Assembly: GCF_004348975.1 (NCBI RefSeq)
Contig: NZ_SMFP01000003.1
Location: 248,001 to 312,000 of the forward strand
Length of the DNA stretch: 64,000 nucleotides
From: Antarcticimicrobium sediminis
GTDB taxonomy: Bacteria; Pseudomonadota; Alphaproteobacteria; Rhodobacterales; Rhodobacteraceae
Reading direction: 5' to 3'
Part shown: positions 15,883-25,221 of the stretch, in pieces
Position numbering within the stretch: the first letter of the stretch is position 1
How the letters are laid out: each line of letters begins with the position of its first letter
The notes under the pieces: model-generated
The model's input: only the letters and a program-made list of their open reading frames with translations
The model's database searches: none
Told to the model about the DNA's origin: nothing
Position numbers and translations under genes: made by a program

Positions 15883-18800
15883 TCAGTCCTTGAACACCCG
15901 ATAGATCGCCGGGATCACCAGCACCGTCAGCAAGGTCGAGCTGAGCAGCCCGAACAGCAGCGAGATCGCCAGCCCCTGAAAGATCGGGTCAGCCAGGATC
16001 ACCACCGCCCCGATCATCGCCGCGATCGCGGTCAGCAGGATCGGTTTGAACCGGATCGCACCGGCGGCGATCAGGGTTTCGACCAGCGGCGTATCGGGGC
16101 CGCCTTCGTGGCGAATGAAGTCCACCAGCAGGATCGAGTTGCGCACGATGATCCCGGCCAGCGCGATGAAACCAATCATCGAGGTCGCCGAGAACGGCGC
16201 CGAGAACAGCCAGTGACCGCCGATGATGCCAAGGAAGGTCAGCGGGATCGGCGTCAGGATCACCAGCGGCAGCCGGAACGAGCCGAACTGCGCCACCACC
16301 AGAATATAGATCGCCAGCAGCGCCACCGCAAAGGCCGCCCCCATATCGCGGAAGGTGACCCAGGTGACCTCCCACTCGCCATCCCAAAGCAGGGTGACGT
16401 GGCTTTCGTCCTCGGGTTGGCCATGCAGCGACACCGTGGGCTTGGTGCCCTCGGCCCAGTCCTGCCGGTCCAGCGCCTCGTCCACCGCCAGCATGCCGTA
16501 AAGCGGGGCCTCGAAACTGCCGGCAAGCTCGCCCAGCACCATTTCGGCGGCGCGTCCGTTGTGACGGTAGATCGGGAAAGACGCCCGCTCTTCGCGGATC
16601 GAGACCACATCACCCAGTTCGACCACCCCGCGGGCGCCGGGCAACACATTGGCCGGGATCGGTGTGGTGAGGAACCGCTCGTCCACCACCCGGTCCGCCT
16701 TGTCGCGCTCCACCCGGATCGGGATCGGGCGGCGCCCCTCGCCGCGATGGGAATAGCCCACCGTGGTACCACCGTTCAGGATCGCGACGGTCGAGAACAC
16801 ATCCGATTCCTGAACCCCAAAGAACTCCATCTGGTCAGAGTTGATGGTGACGCGCAGCCGCCGGCTCTGTTCGCCAAAGCTGTCATCCACATCGACGATG
16901 AACGGCACCTCTTCAAAGGCGGTGCGGATCTGGCGGGCGGCCTTGCGCCGGGTGTCCGCATCGGGGCCATAGACCTCGGCCAGCAGGGTCGCCATCACCG
17001 GCGGGCCGGGGGGCGGTTCAACCGTCTTCAGGCTGGTGCCCGCCGGTACGTCCAGCGCAGTGATCCGCGCGCGGATGTCCAGCGCGATGTCGTGGCTGGT
17101 GCGGTCCCGGTCGCCCTTGGGCAGCAGGTTGATCTGCACGTCGCCCAACTCGGCACGTTCGCGCAGGTAATAGTGGCGCACCAGCCCGTTGAAGTTGAAC
17201 GGCGCCGTGGCCCCCGCATGGGTCTGGATCGAAATCACCTCGGGCAGCTCCAGCACCGCGCGCGCAACATCCTGCGCCACCGCGTCGGTTGCCTCGACCG
17301 AGGCGCCCTCGGGCAGGTCGATCATCACCGCCAGTTCCGACTTGTTGTCGAACGGCAGCAGCTTGACCGTCACGTCCTTGGTATAGAACGCCACCATCGA
17401 GCCAAAGCTGAGCCCGGCCGTGATCAGCAGGAACAGCCCAGAGCGCATCCGGGTCTTCAGCAGCGGTCGCGCAACCGCGGTATAGATCTTGCCCAACCGG
17501 CCGCCGGGGCTGCCCGCCGCGTCGTGATGGACCGGCGCACCGCCGGCGATCTTGAGCATCAGCCAAGGCGTGATGATCACCGCGACGAAGAAGGAAAAGA
17601 TCATCGCCGCCGAGGCATTGGCGGGGATCGGGCTCATGTAGGGGCCCATCATGCCGGACACGAACAACATCGGCAGCAACGCCGCGACCACGGTCATCGT
17701 GGCGACGATGGTGGGGTTGCCCACCTCGGCCACGGCGCGGATCGCCTTGGTGGCGCGGTCGGCCTTGTCGGGCATGCCCCAGTGGCGCGAGATATTCTCG
17801 ATCATCACGATGGCATCATCCACAAGGATCCCGATCGAGAAGATCAGCGCAAACAGCGACACCCGGTTCAGGGTATAGCCCATGATCCACGCCGCAAACA
17901 GCGTCAGCAGGATGGTGACGGGGATCACCACGGCGACCACGATGCTTTCGCGCCAGCCGATCGCGAACAGCACCAGCGCCACGATCGAGACCGTCGCCAG
18001 CCCAAGGTGGAACAGCAGTTCGTTGGCCTTTTCATTGGCCGTCTCGCCATAGTCACGGGTAATCTCGACCGCCACGCTTTCGGGGATCAGGCTGTCTTCC
18101 AGCAGGTGCACGCGATGCAGCACCTGCTCGGCCACGACCACCGCGTTGGCCCCGGCACGCTTGGCCACGGCCAGCGTCACGGCGGGGGTGCGGCGGATGG
18201 TGCCATCCGCGTCCCGGGTCAGGTTCGAGACGATCTTGTCCGAACTGTCGGCGATAAAGCTGATATCGGCCACGTCGCGCACATAGACCGGGCGACCGTC
18301 CCGCGCGGTCAGCAGCAGATTGCCAATCTCGGCGGGCGCGCGCAGGGTTTCGCCAGCCACCAGCGGAATCTGCTCGCCGCCGTCGCGCACCGTTCCGGCG
18401 GCAAAGGCGTGATTGGCGGCCTCGACCTTGCCGGACAGCTGTTGCAACGTCACCCCGAACAGCGCCAGCCGGTCGGGATCGGGGGCGATGCGGATCGCCT
18501 CGGGGCTTTCCCCGACAAGATAGGTCAGGCCGACATCCTGAATCTTGGCCATCTCGACCTGAAGCTGGCGGGCGACACGGGTCAGGTCATTGGCGGTCAT
18601 CGCCTCGGCACCGGGTTTCGGCGACAGGGTCAGCGCCACGATGGCGACGTCATCGATGCCACGCCCGACGATCAGCGGCTCGGCGATGCCGACCGGGATC
18701 CGGTCGAAATTGGCGCGCACCTTGTCATGCACGCGCAGGATGGCGGCATCGGCCGAGGTGCCGACCAGAAAGCGGGCGGTGACCATGGCGTAGTCGTCCA

Positions 18801-19086
18801 TCGACTGGGAATAGACATGTTCGACGCCGTTGATGGCCTTGACGATGGTCTCCATCGGTTCGGTCACCAGCTTGACCGCGCCCTCGGCGCGCAACCCCGG
18901 TGCCTGAATGTGAATATCGACCATCGGAACCGAGATCTGCGGCTCTTCCTCGCGCGGCAGGCTGACCAGCGCCACCATCCCCACCGCCAGCGAGGCAAGG
19001 ATCATCAGCGGAGTCAGTGGCGAACGGATGAAGGCGCGGGTCAGCCGGCCGGCGATGCCAAGCCCCTGCTTGCCATACTCACTCAT
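15883..19086 (-). CDS. RND-family efflux pump, inner-membrane permease
   Basis: 1067-residue proton-driven RND transporter of HAE/AcrB-like architecture: a first helix near residues 25-45, a large periplasmic loop, a six-helix bundle, a second loop, and a final bundle from about residue 875. The proton-relay pair is in GILVDDAIVMIENI near residue 405. The N terminus GIAGRLTRAFIRSPLTPL and PREEEPQISVP are characteristic of one RND subgroup. It overlaps its membrane-fusion partner by 8 nt. No outer-membrane factor gene is here, so a TolC-type protein must come from elsewhere. The cargo is unknown. Confidence 0.92.
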   Translation of the reverse strand: MSEYGKQGLGIAGRLTRAFIRSPLTPLMILASLAVGMVALVSLPREEEPQISVPMVDIHIQAPGLRAEGAVKLVTEPMETIVKAINGVEHVYSQSMDDYAMVTARFLVGTSADAAILRVHDKVRANFDRIPVGIAEPLIVGRGIDDVAIVALTLSPKPGAEAMTANDLTRVARQLQVEMAKIQDVGLTYLVGESPEAIRIAPDPDRLALFGVTLQQLSGKVEAANHAFAAGTVRDGGEQIPLVAGETLRAPAEIGNLLLTARDGRPVYVRDVADISFIADSSDKIVSNLTRDADGTIRRTPAVTLAVAKRAGANAVVVAEQVLHRVHLLEDSLIPESVAVEITRDYGETANEKANELLFHLGLATVSIVALVLFAIGWRESIVVAVVIPVTILLTLFAAWIMGYTLNRVSLFALIFSIGILVDDAIVMIENISRHWGMPDKADRATKAIRAVAEVGNPTIVATMTVVAALLPMLFVSGMMGPYMSPIPANASAAMIFSFFVAVIITPWLMLKIAGGAPVHHDAAGSPGGRLGKIYTAVARPLLKTRMRSGLFLLITAGLSFGSMVAFYTKDVTVKLLPFDNKSELAVMIDLPEGASVEATDAVAQDVARAVLELPEVISIQTHAGATAPFNFNGLVRHYYLRERAELGDVQINLLPKGDRDRTSHDIALDIRARITALDVPAGTSLKTVEPPPGPPVMATLLAEVYGPDADTRRKAARQIRTAFEEVPFIVDVDDSFGEQSRRLRVTINSDQMEFFGVQESDVFSTVAILNGGTTVGYSHRGEGRRPIPIRVERDKADRVVDERFLTTPIPANVLPGARGVVELGDVVSIREERASFPIYRHNGRAAEMVLGELAGSFEAPLYGMLAVDEALDRQDWAEGTKPTVSLHGQPEDESHVTLLWDGEWEVTWVTFRDMGAAFAVALLAIYILVVAQFGSFRLPLVILTPIPLTFLGIIGGHWLFSAPFSATSMIGFIALAGIIVRNSILLVDFIRHEGGPDTPLVETLIAAGAIRFKPILLTAIAAMIGAVVILADPIFQGLAISLLFGLLSSTLLTVLVIPAIYRVFKD

Positions 19087-20059
19087 GGTCAGACACCAGC
19101 ACGTCGCCAGCGCTCAACCCGCTGAGAATCTCGACCATCGGCATATCGTCCAGTGGATAGCTCTCGCCCAGAACCACGGCGCGCTGTACCGCTGCGCCAC
19201 CGGGGCCGCGCACCGTGACGAAATCCAGCCCCATGCGGGTCTGAACCCTCTCGGTCGGCACCATCAGCGCCTCGCGCTTGCCCACCGGCAGGCTGACCAG
19301 CACACGGGCGTTGACGAATTCGCTGCTCATTCCCTCGACTTCGACATCGGCGATGACGCGGCCGTTCTCGATCTGCGGATAGACCTTGGCGAGCCGCCCG
19401 GGCTTGCTTTCGCCGTCGGCCCCGATGCGGATCTCGATCCCTTCACGCAGATACGCAGCATGGCGTTCCGGCACCGCGAGGCGCAGGAAGAAGCCGCCGC
19501 CGCCGATCTGGGCAATGGCCTCGCCCGGCATCACGACCGAGCCACGCGTCACCGGCACTTCGATCACCTTGCCAGCCATGGGGGCGAGAACAGCCCCCTC
19601 TTTGGCCTGTTCCTCGATCACGTTCTTGCGGGCGCGGGTCGCCGCAATCTGGTTTTGAAACACGTCGACCTGCGTGCGCAGGGCATCCAGCCGTTGCGCC
19701 GTGGTAACACCGCGCGCCAGCAGATCCTCGCCGCGTTTCAATTCGGTCTCGGCATTGTCAAGCTGCGACAGCAGCGCGTCGATCTCGCCCTGAACCGACG
19801 CGAGTTGCAGGTTCAGCTTGGGGTCGTAGATGTCGGCGATCACCTGACCCTCGGTGACGGTGCTGCCTTCGGTCACATCGACCGAAACCAGCGTGCCGCC
19901 GATCCGTGAGCGGGCCGGGATCATGTCGCGCGCCTCGACGCGGCCAAACACGGCCTTCCATTCGGTGATTTCGCGCGGCTCAACCGCCTGTTCGGACGCG
20001 GCAAGGGCCAGTCCTGCCCCGAAAACCACCAGCGCTGACGCCAAAATAAAAGTCCGCAT
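19079..20059 (-). CDS. RND efflux membrane-fusion (periplasmic adaptor) protein
   Basis: 326-residue HlyD-type adaptor. The signal peptide covers about residues 1-20 (VVFGAGLALA then ASEQ), without a lipobox. A beta-barrel/lipoyl half starts at IGGTLVSVDVTEGSTVTEGQ, and a coiled-coil hairpin of about 75 residues follows (about 88-162). The second lipoyl half is APMAGKVIEVPVTRGS. It bridges the RND permease encoded just downstream (8-nt overlap) to an outer-membrane channel. ATG 20059 has AGGA six bases upstream. The gene begins about 120 bp after hemP on the same strand and probably has its own promoter. Confidence 0.9.
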   Translation of the reverse strand: MRTFILASALVVFGAGLALAASEQAVEPREITEWKAVFGRVEARDMIPARSRIGGTLVSVDVTEGSTVTEGQVIADIYDPKLNLQLASVQGEIDALLSQLDNAETELKRGEDLLARGVTTAQRLDALRTQVDVFQNQIAATRARKNVIEEQAKEGAVLAPMAGKVIEVPVTRGSVVMPGEAIAQIGGGGFFLRLAVPERHAAYLREGIEIRIGADGESKPGRLAKVYPQIENGRVIADVEVEGMSSEFVNARVLVSLPVGKREALMVPTERVQTRMGLDFVTVRGPGGAAVQRAVVLGESYPLDDMPMVEILSGLSAGDVLVSDHE

Positions 20060-20100
20060 CGCTTATCCTTACTACCGCCGCATCGGGAAAATACAGATGC

Positions 20101-20114
20101 ACATTGGCGAATGT
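20101..20114. promoter_or_regulatory. ACATT-CGCC-AATGT dyad before the RND operon
   Basis: A perfect 5-bp inverted repeat with a 4-bp centre lies 41 bp upstream of the adaptor gene start and is flanked on both sides by TGCA. It could be an operator for an unlinked regulator. No regulator gene adjoins it. Confidence 0.3.
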
Positions 20115-20180
20115 TTTGCAATCCCGCCGCTGCGGCACAGGTAGGCGCGCGCGCATACGCCGCGCCCGCCCGGGCCGGGA

Positions 20181-20348
20181 TCACTTGGTCAGAATCAACT
20201 TGCCCGCCCGGGTGATGCGCAGGGTATAAATCTGCTCGCCCAGCGCAATATAGGCAAGCCGCCCGCCGCCGGTCAATTCTTCGGCGCGATGGGCAGGCAG
20301 CGCCAGCACGGTGTCGGGGCCAGCAGTGGTGAGAGAGTGACAGGTCAT
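20181..20348 (-). CDS. hemP: Hemin uptake protein HemP
   Basis: 55-residue protein of the HemP/HmuP family. The diagnostic C terminus YTLRITRAGKLILTK is complete, preceded by ELTGGGRLAYIALGEQ. Family members promote heme use, and some act as regulators of heme-transport genes. ATG at 20348 has AAGGA 7 nt upstream and overlaps, as ATGA, the stop of a short upstream frame. A TGA-N9-TCA iron box lies about 210 bp upstream, pointing to iron control. Heme transporter genes are not in this window. Confidence 0.92.
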   Translation of the reverse strand: MTCHSLTTAGPDTVLALPAHRAEELTGGGRLAYIALGEQIYTLRITRAGKLILTK

Positions 20349-20440
20349 GGTCTGGTCCTTGGTTCGGTTTCGAAACGCTCGTTCACCGCATTCACGGACA
20401 GGCCGCACCACTGCGCGAGATCACCTCGTTCGCGGGGCAT
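20345..20440 (-). CDS. 31-codon ORF coupled to hemP (possible leader peptide)
   Basis: A short frame (ATG 20440, preceded by GAGGGAG) whose TGA overlaps the hemP ATG as ATGA. The product is 31 residues, MPRERGDLAQWCGLS followed by an acidic and basic tail, with no signal or membrane segment. In-frame upstream starts (up to 20530) would lengthen it. The ribosome site, overlap and iron-box promoter upstream argue for translation. I do not recognise the family, and it could be a leader that tunes hemP expression rather than a functional protein. Confidence 0.4.
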   Translation of the reverse strand: MPRERGDLAQWCGLSVNAVNERFETEPRTRP

Positions 20441-20550
20441 AGGCTCCCTCTGCCGTCGGGGCGGGTACAGGGTATCGGCTGGGCTTTGCATCGGCATGGT
20501 CCCGTGTTCTGCGGATGGCTGACCCGGCACGACGCGGGTTGGCTGGAGGC

Positions 20551-20583
20551 CTAATACCTGACCAAAAGACTCACCTCTGTCAA
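20551..20583 (-). promoter_or_regulatory. hemP promoter with iron-rhodo-box (TGA-N9-TCA)
   Basis: On the minus strand a perfect TTGACA (20578-20583) is followed by TGAGTCTTTTGGTCA (20559-20573) and TATTAG (20551-20556). The middle element matches the RirA iron-rhodo-box consensus TGA-N9-TCA known in alphaproteobacteria. It sits between the -35 and -10, so binding would block transcription. The 21-bp spacer is long for a sigma70 promoter. Confidence 0.55.
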
Positions 20584-20795
20584 CCTGATCGTTTTGCTAA
20601 GTTAAAGACCGACAACTCCCCTCGCGCCGTTCTGCTCGTCCCGTGGTCATACCCGGCGCGCGATGCCCACCCATTTCCTGTGTTGTGGCGGTGCGGCGGT
20701 TCGCTCGGAAAATTCAAATTCGCTTTCACAAAGCCCGATTTCCTTTTACTCCCATGCCAACACCACCACGCTATCCGAGACCGAAGGAGAACGCC
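20584..20795. other. Non-coding stretch between hemP promoter and fbp
   Basis: About 210 bp containing the 5' region of fbp. Apart from the AAGGAGA ribosome site directly before the fbp TTG start, I see no hairpin, clear promoter boxes or credible small gene. A frame open through this stretch in phase with fbp lacks a better start. Confidence 0.4.
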
Positions 20796-21761
20796 TTGAC
20801 ACAAGAGACTTGCCTGATGGCCCCCGCCGGGATGATCCCGGCGCACCTAGAGGCCCCGATGCAGGCCCTGAGCCGTGTTGCGTCGGATCTGGCACAGACC
20901 ATTGCCCGCGGACCGCTGGAGGGCGCGCTTGGCGTCGAGGTTGGCAGCAACTCTGACGGCGACAACCAAAAGGCGCTGGACGTGATGGCGGACGAGGCCT
21001 TTGCCGCCGCCCTGCCCGGCACCGGGGTGCGCTGGTACGCCTCGGAAGAACAGGAAACCGTGCAGGAAATCGACACCGACGGCGCATTGGCGCTGGCGAT
21101 CGACCCTTTGGACGGCTCTTCCAACATCGACGTGAACGTCACCATCGGCACGATCTTTTCGATCCTTCCGGCGCTGGAGGGGGCCGATGAAAGCTTTTTG
21201 CGCTCGGGGCGCGATCAGATCGCGGCGGGCTATTTCATCTATGGCCCGATGACCGCGCTGGTCGTCACCTTTGGCGACGGCGTGTTCAGCTTTGTGCGCG
21301 ACCCGCAGACTGGCCGTTTCGTTCAGGTCGGCGACAGGATGAAAATCCCGGCAACCTCGTCGGAATTTGCCATCAACGCCTCGAACTACCACCAGTGGTC
21401 CAAGCCGGTGCGCGCCTATATCGACGATTGCCTGCTGGGTCTTGAAGGGCCGCGCGCCAAAAACTTCAACATGCGCTGGGTTGCCTCGCTGGTGGCGGAA
21501 GCCCACCGCATCCTGACGCGCGGCGGTATCTTCCTCTACCCCTCCGATTCGCGCCCCGGGTATGAGCAGGGCCGGCTGCGCATGGTTTATGAATGCGCCC
21601 CCATCGCGATGCTGGTCGAACAGGCTGGCGGGCGCGCCACCACCGGGCCAAAACCGTTGCTGGATCAGCGCCCCGATCAGTTGCACGCGCGCACCCCGCT
21701 GATCTTTGGCACGCCGGAAAAGGTGGATCGCGTCACCGCCTATCACGAGCGCGCCGAATAA
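20796..21761 (+). CDS. fbp: Class I fructose-1,6-bisphosphatase
   Basis: 321-residue Mg-dependent phosphatase of gluconeogenesis that converts fructose 1,6-bisphosphate to fructose 6-phosphate. Signatures are SEEQE (metal-binding Glu residues), the [20 protein letters not shown] site near residue 105, and [21 protein letters not shown] chose the TTG at 20796 because AAGGAGA ends 5 nt before it. The first downstream ATG (20817) has no ribosome site, and longer frames upstream cross non-coding sequence. It stands alone, not beside Calvin-cycle genes, so a gluconeogenic role is likely. Confidence 0.93.
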   Translation: MTQETCLMAPAGMIPAHLEAPMQALSRVASDLAQTIARGPLEGALGVEVGSNSDGDNQKALDVMADEAFAAALPGTGVRWYASEEQETVQEIDTDGALALAIDPLDGSSNIDVNVTIGTIFSILPALEGADESFLRSGRDQIAAGYFIYGPMTALVVTFGDGVFSFVRDPQTGRFVQVGDRMKIPATSSEFAINASNYHQWSKPVRAYIDDCLLGLEGPRAKNFNMRWVASLVAEAHRILTRGGIFLYPSDSRPGYEQGRLRMVYECAPIAMLVEQAGGRATTGPKPLLDQRPDQLHARTPLIFGTPEKVDRVTAYHERAE

Positions 21762-21870
21762 AGGGCGCGGGGCCGCGCGGGGGGCTTGCCCCTCCGGCCC
21801 CCGCCGCCTGCTGCCTGCCCATCCTTCCCGCCCCGATCTCTCCCTGCCCCACCTGTATTTCCGCCGTTGT

Positions 21871-21888
21871 CATTCACATATTTGAATG
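21871..21888. promoter_or_regulatory. ATTC-N8-GAAT dyad, candidate SqrR/BigR-type operator
   Basis: CATTCA-CATATT-TGAATG, a 16/18-matching inverted repeat, 44 bp upstream of the MBL hydrolase gene and overlapping a possible TTGTCA -35 (21867-21872). ArsR-family sulfide/persulfide sensors (SqrR, BigR) are reported to recognise ATTC-N8-GAAT sites. No such regulator gene is in the window, so the assignment rests on the motif alone. Confidence 0.45.
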
Positions 21889-21931
21889 CAACCATACCTT
21901 CGCCCCACACCGGGGAGAGGAGGAGGACATC

Positions 21932-22858
21932 ATGGATATCACCCGGCGGACATTCCTGCATGGCGCAGGCGCGGGGCTGGCACTGGGCGGGCTTGGCGCG
22001 CCGCGTGTCTGGGCCGAAACCAGCCTGACATTCGGCACCCTGCAGGTTCAGACCCTGTCGGACGGCCATCTTGTCCTGCCGCCAGATTTCATCTTTGGCC
22101 CGATGCCGCAGGCCGAGCTTGCGCCGCTGCTGGCCGAGCGCGGCATCGACCCACTCAGCCCCCTCACCCCCGATTGCAACGTGACCCTGCTGCGCGACGG
22201 GGCGCGGTTGGTGCTGTTCGACACCGGCGCGGGCAATGCGTTCCAACCCACCGCCGGCGAGTTGCTCACCGCGCTGGATGCCGCCGGCGTTGCGCCTGAG
22301 GAAGTGACCCATGTGGTCTTTACCCATGGCCACCCGGATCACCTCTGGGGCGTGCTGGACGATTTCGACGACCCGCTTTTTGCCGAGGCGGCACATATGA
22401 TGGGCCGTGCCGAATGGGACTATTGGTACAACCCGGAAACCGTGAACACGATCGACAGCGGGCGCACCGCCTTTGCCGTCGGCGCCAAGCGGCGGCTGGC
22501 GATGCTGGAGGATGCGATCACCCTGTTCGACGACGGTGAAGAAATCCTGCCCGGCATCGCGGCCCGCGCCACCTTTGGCCATACCCCCGGCCATATGGCG
22601 TTTGAGCTGCGCTCCGGCTCGGACTCGGTGATGGTGGTGGGCGATTCCATTGCCAACCACCATCTAGCCTTTGCCCGGCCCGGCTGGAACTCTGGCTCTG
22701 ATCAGGATCAGGAGACCGCCGCAGCCACCCGCACCCTGCTGCTGGACCAGTTGGCCCATGAGCAGACCCGCCTGATCGGCTTTCACCTGCCCGACGGCGG
22801 GTTGGGCCGGGCCGAACGCGACGGCGACGGGTATCGCTTTGTGCCCGAGACTGCCTGA
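21932..22858 (+). CDS. Tat-exported MBL-fold metallo-hydrolase
   Basis: 308-residue zinc hydrolase with a twin-arginine signal (TRRTFLHGAGAGLALGG, residues 4-20; likely cleavage after VWA), so it should fold in the cytoplasm and act in the periplasm. The metal motif FTHGHPDHLWG is near residue 130; a later GHTPGHM and GDSI give further ligands. GAGGAGGA lies just before ATG 21932. It resembles periplasmic MBL proteins such as the SoxH/thiol-hydrolase type, but the substrate cannot be read. The upstream ATTC-N8-GAAT dyad would suit a link to sulfide or persulfide stress. Confidence 0.85.
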   Translation: MDITRRTFLHGAGAGLALGGLGAPRVWAETSLTFGTLQVQTLSDGHLVLPPDFIFGPMPQAELAPLLAERGIDPLSPLTPDCNVTLLRDGARLVLFDTGAGNAFQPTAGELLTALDAAGVAPEEVTHVVFTHGHPDHLWGVLDDFDDPLFAEAAHMMGRAEWDYWYNPETVNTIDSGRTAFAVGAKRRLAMLEDAITLFDDGEEILPGIAARATFGHTPGHMAFELRSGSDSVMVVGDSIANHHLAFARPGWNSGSDQDQETAAATRTLLLDQLAHEQTRLIGFHLPDGGLGRAERDGDGYRFVPETA

Positions 22859-22923
22859 GGTTAGAAAGACCAGACCGCGTATCGGCCCGCGACAGGCGGC
22901 ACGCTCAACTGTGAGAGGACACC

Positions 22924-23583
22924 ATGACCGCAATCATCTTCGACCTTGATGGCACATTGGTGGACAGCGCGCCCGACATTCAAGCCGCCGCCAACAAGAT
23001 GCTGGCAAGCGAGGGCCGCGCCCCGCTGGACCTGCCCACGGTGATCGGCTTTATCGGCAATGGCCTGCCCAAGCTGGTGGAACGCGCCATGCGTGCCCGC
23101 GATCTGCCAATGGACCGACATGCGGATTTAAGTGCCCGCACGCTGGCCTTTTACGATGCCGAAAGCACCACGCGCACCCGGCCCTATCCGGGGCTGGACG
23201 AGGCCTTGGACACGCTCAAGGCGCAGGGCTTCGCCTTGGGCATCTGCACCAACAAGCCCGCCGCTCCGGCGCGCGACATCCTTGCCCGGTTCGACCTCGC
23301 CCGGCATTTCGAGGTGGTGATCGGCGGCGACACGCTGCCGGTCAAGAAACCCGACCCCGCGCCGCTGCGGGCCGCCTTCGCGGCGCTGGGGCAAGACGGG
23401 CTTTTTGTTGGCGATAGCGAGGTCGACGCCGAAACCGCCGAACGCGCGCACGTTCCCTTTCTGCTGTTCACCGAAGGCTATCGCAAACAGCCCGTCGAGG
23501 CGCTGCCGCATCTGGCCAATTTCAGCCAGTTCAACGCGCTGCCCGATCTGGTTGCACAGGCGCTGACGCGCACGGCGGTCTGA
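22924..23583 (+). CDS. gph: Phosphoglycolate phosphatase (HAD family)
   Basis: 219-residue HAD-superfamily phosphatase that clears 2-phosphoglycolate. Motif I is FDLDGTLVDSAPD at the N terminus with the nucleophilic Asp, motif II is GICTNKP (about 105), motif III is the Lys in VKKPDP (about 142), and motif IV is FVGDSEVDAETA. GAGAGGA precedes ATG 22924. It lies 65 bp after the MBL gene on the same strand and runs convergently into the GMC oxidoreductase gene with only 6 bp between stops. Confidence 0.9.
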   Translation: MTAIIFDLDGTLVDSAPDIQAAANKMLASEGRAPLDLPTVIGFIGNGLPKLVERAMRARDLPMDRHADLSARTLAFYDAESTTRTRPYPGLDEALDTLKAQGFALGICTNKPAAPARDILARFDLARHFEVVIGGDTLPVKKPDPAPLRAAFAALGQDGLFVGDSEVDAETAERAHVPFLLFTEGYRKQPVEALPHLANFSQFNALPDLVAQALTRTAV

Positions 23584-23589
23584 CCCCGT

Positions 23590-25221
23590 CTAGGCGATCT
23601 GATCCACCCGCCCGGCCTCTGCCCGGATCATGTCGGCGGCCCTTTCCGCGATCATGATGGTGGGGGCGTTGGTATTGCCGCCGGTCAGCGTCGGCATCAC
23701 CGAGGCATCCACCACCCGCAGCCCCTGCATCCCGCGCAGCCGCAGCTGCGGATCGACCACCGCCATCTCATCCACCCCCATCTTGCAGGTGCCGACCGGG
23801 TGATAGATCGTATCGGCGCGGGCACGGATATGGCTTTCCCATTGCGCATCGCTCATCCCGTCGCGGATGCCGAACAGCTCTTTCTCCTGATAGGGGGCCA
23901 TCGCCGGGGCCTGCAGGATCGCGCGCGCCATCTTCGCCCCCTTGATCGTGGTCTGCAGATCGCGCGGATCGGACAGGAATTGCGGGTCGATCGCCGGGGC
24001 CGCCAGCGGATCATCGCTCGCCAATGTTACGCTCCCCCGGCTGAAGGGGCGCAGCGCACAGACATGGCAGCTGAAACCATGGCCCAGATGCAGCTTGCGC
24101 GCATGATCATCGACGATCGAGATCACGAAATGCAGCTGGATATCGGGCCGGTCCAACCCCGGATCGGTCTTCAGGAACCCCGCCCCTTCCGCAAAGGGTG
24201 TGGCCACCATGCCGCCCCCGTCCCGGCGCCAGCGCAGAATGTGTTTGAGCATGGCGAGGCTCGCCCCCACCCCGATGCCGAAGTTGTCCGTGTCGCGGCT
24301 CTTGCTGGATAGGATGAAATCCAGATGGTCCTGCAGGTTGCGCCCGACACCGGGCAGCTCGTGCACCAAATCAATCCCGTGCAGGCGCAGATCATCCGCC
24401 GCCCCGACCCCCGAAAGCTGCAACAGCTGCGGCGAATTGAAGGTGCCGCCGCACAGGAGCACCTCGCGCCTTGCTGTCACTGCCTTCTCCTGCCGCCGCT
24501 GCCGATAGAGGATGCCGGTCGCCCGCTTGCCCTCGAACAGGATGCGGGTGGCATGGGCGCGGGTGATCACCGTCAGATTGGGCCGGTCCATCACCGGATG
24601 CAGATAACCCGCCGCCGCCGAGCAGCGCTCGCCATTGCGCGCCGGATCGTGGAACTGGGTCACCTGATAAAGACCCACCCCCTCGTTGTCGCCCCGGTTG
24701 AAATCGGCGCTGCGGCGGTGCTGCATCTCTGTCGCCGCCTCGACAAAAGCCCGGCTGATCGGGCGCGGATCCTTCTGATCCGACACCTGCAACGGCCCGG
24801 CACCGCCATGAACCGCATCGGCCCCATTCTCGTTGTTCTCCGCGCGGCGGAAATAGGGCAGCACCTCGTCCCAGGACCAGCCGTCACAGCCCAGATCGGC
24901 CCAGCCGTCATAATCCGAGCGATGCCCGCGCACATAAAGCATGGCGTTGATCGCGCTCGACCCGCCCAGCGCCTTGCCGCGGGGTTGATAGCCGCGCCGC
25001 CCGTTCAGCCCGGCTTGCGGCACTGTCTGATAGGCCCAGTTGCTGATCTTGCCATACCCCGGCAGCATCGCCACCACGCCCGCCGGCGCGCGGATCAGGA
25101 TGTGCTTGCCCGCTCCGCCCGCTTCCAGCAGACAAACGCTGGCGCTGGGATCCTCGCTCAGCCGCGCCGCCAGAACAGACCCGGCGGAGCCGCCGCCAAC
25201 GATCACATAATCGAATTCCAT
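23590..25221 (-). CDS. GMC-family oxidoreductase (choline dehydrogenase-like)
   Basis: 543-residue FAD-dependent alcohol dehydrogenase. VGGGSAGSVLAARLSE is the FAD Rossmann motif, GKALGGSSAINAMLYVRG the first GMC signature (about 82), and GGTFNSPQLLQLSG the second (about 255). HPVGTCKMG near residue 470 holds the catalytic His. Such enzymes oxidise primary alcohols to aldehydes. The sequence lacks any hint of betaine genes beside it, so the substrate may be a longer-chain alcohol. ATG 25221 follows GGGAGGG. It is divergent from the beta-oxidation operon, possibly feeding it; that is inference. Confidence 0.88.
   Translation of the reverse strand: MEFDYVIVGGGSAGSVLAARLSEDPSASVCLLEAGGAGKHILIRAPAGVVAMLPGYGKISNWAYQTVPQAGLNGRRGYQPRGKALGGSSAINAMLYVRGHRSDYDGWADLGCDGWSWDEVLPYFRRAENNENGADAVHGGAGPLQVSDQKDPRPISRAFVEAATEMQHRRSADFNRGDNEGVGLYQVTQFHDPARNGERCSAAAGYLHPVMDRPNLTVITRAHATRILFEGKRATGILYRQRRQEKAVTARREVLLCGGTFNSPQLLQLSGVGAADDLRLHGIDLVHELPGVGRNLQDHLDFILSSKSRDTDNFGIGVGASLAMLKHILRWRRDGGGMVATPFAEGAGFLKTDPGLDRPDIQLHFVISIVDDHARKLHLGHGFSCHVCALRPFSRGSVTLASDDPLAAPAIDPQFLSDPRDLQTTIKGAKMARAILQAPAMAPYQEKELFGIRDGMSDAQWESHIRARADTIYHPVGTCKMGVDEMAVVDPQLRLRGMQGLRVVDASVMPTLTGGNTNAPTIMIAERAADMIRAEAGRVDQIA

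Noticed and set aside
15772-19125. Very long open frame on the plus strand opposite the RND pump gene
   Set aside because: Product is rich in His, Arg, Asp and Gln with no domain, typical of the antisense frame of a GC-rich gene; the minus-strand RND protein is clear.
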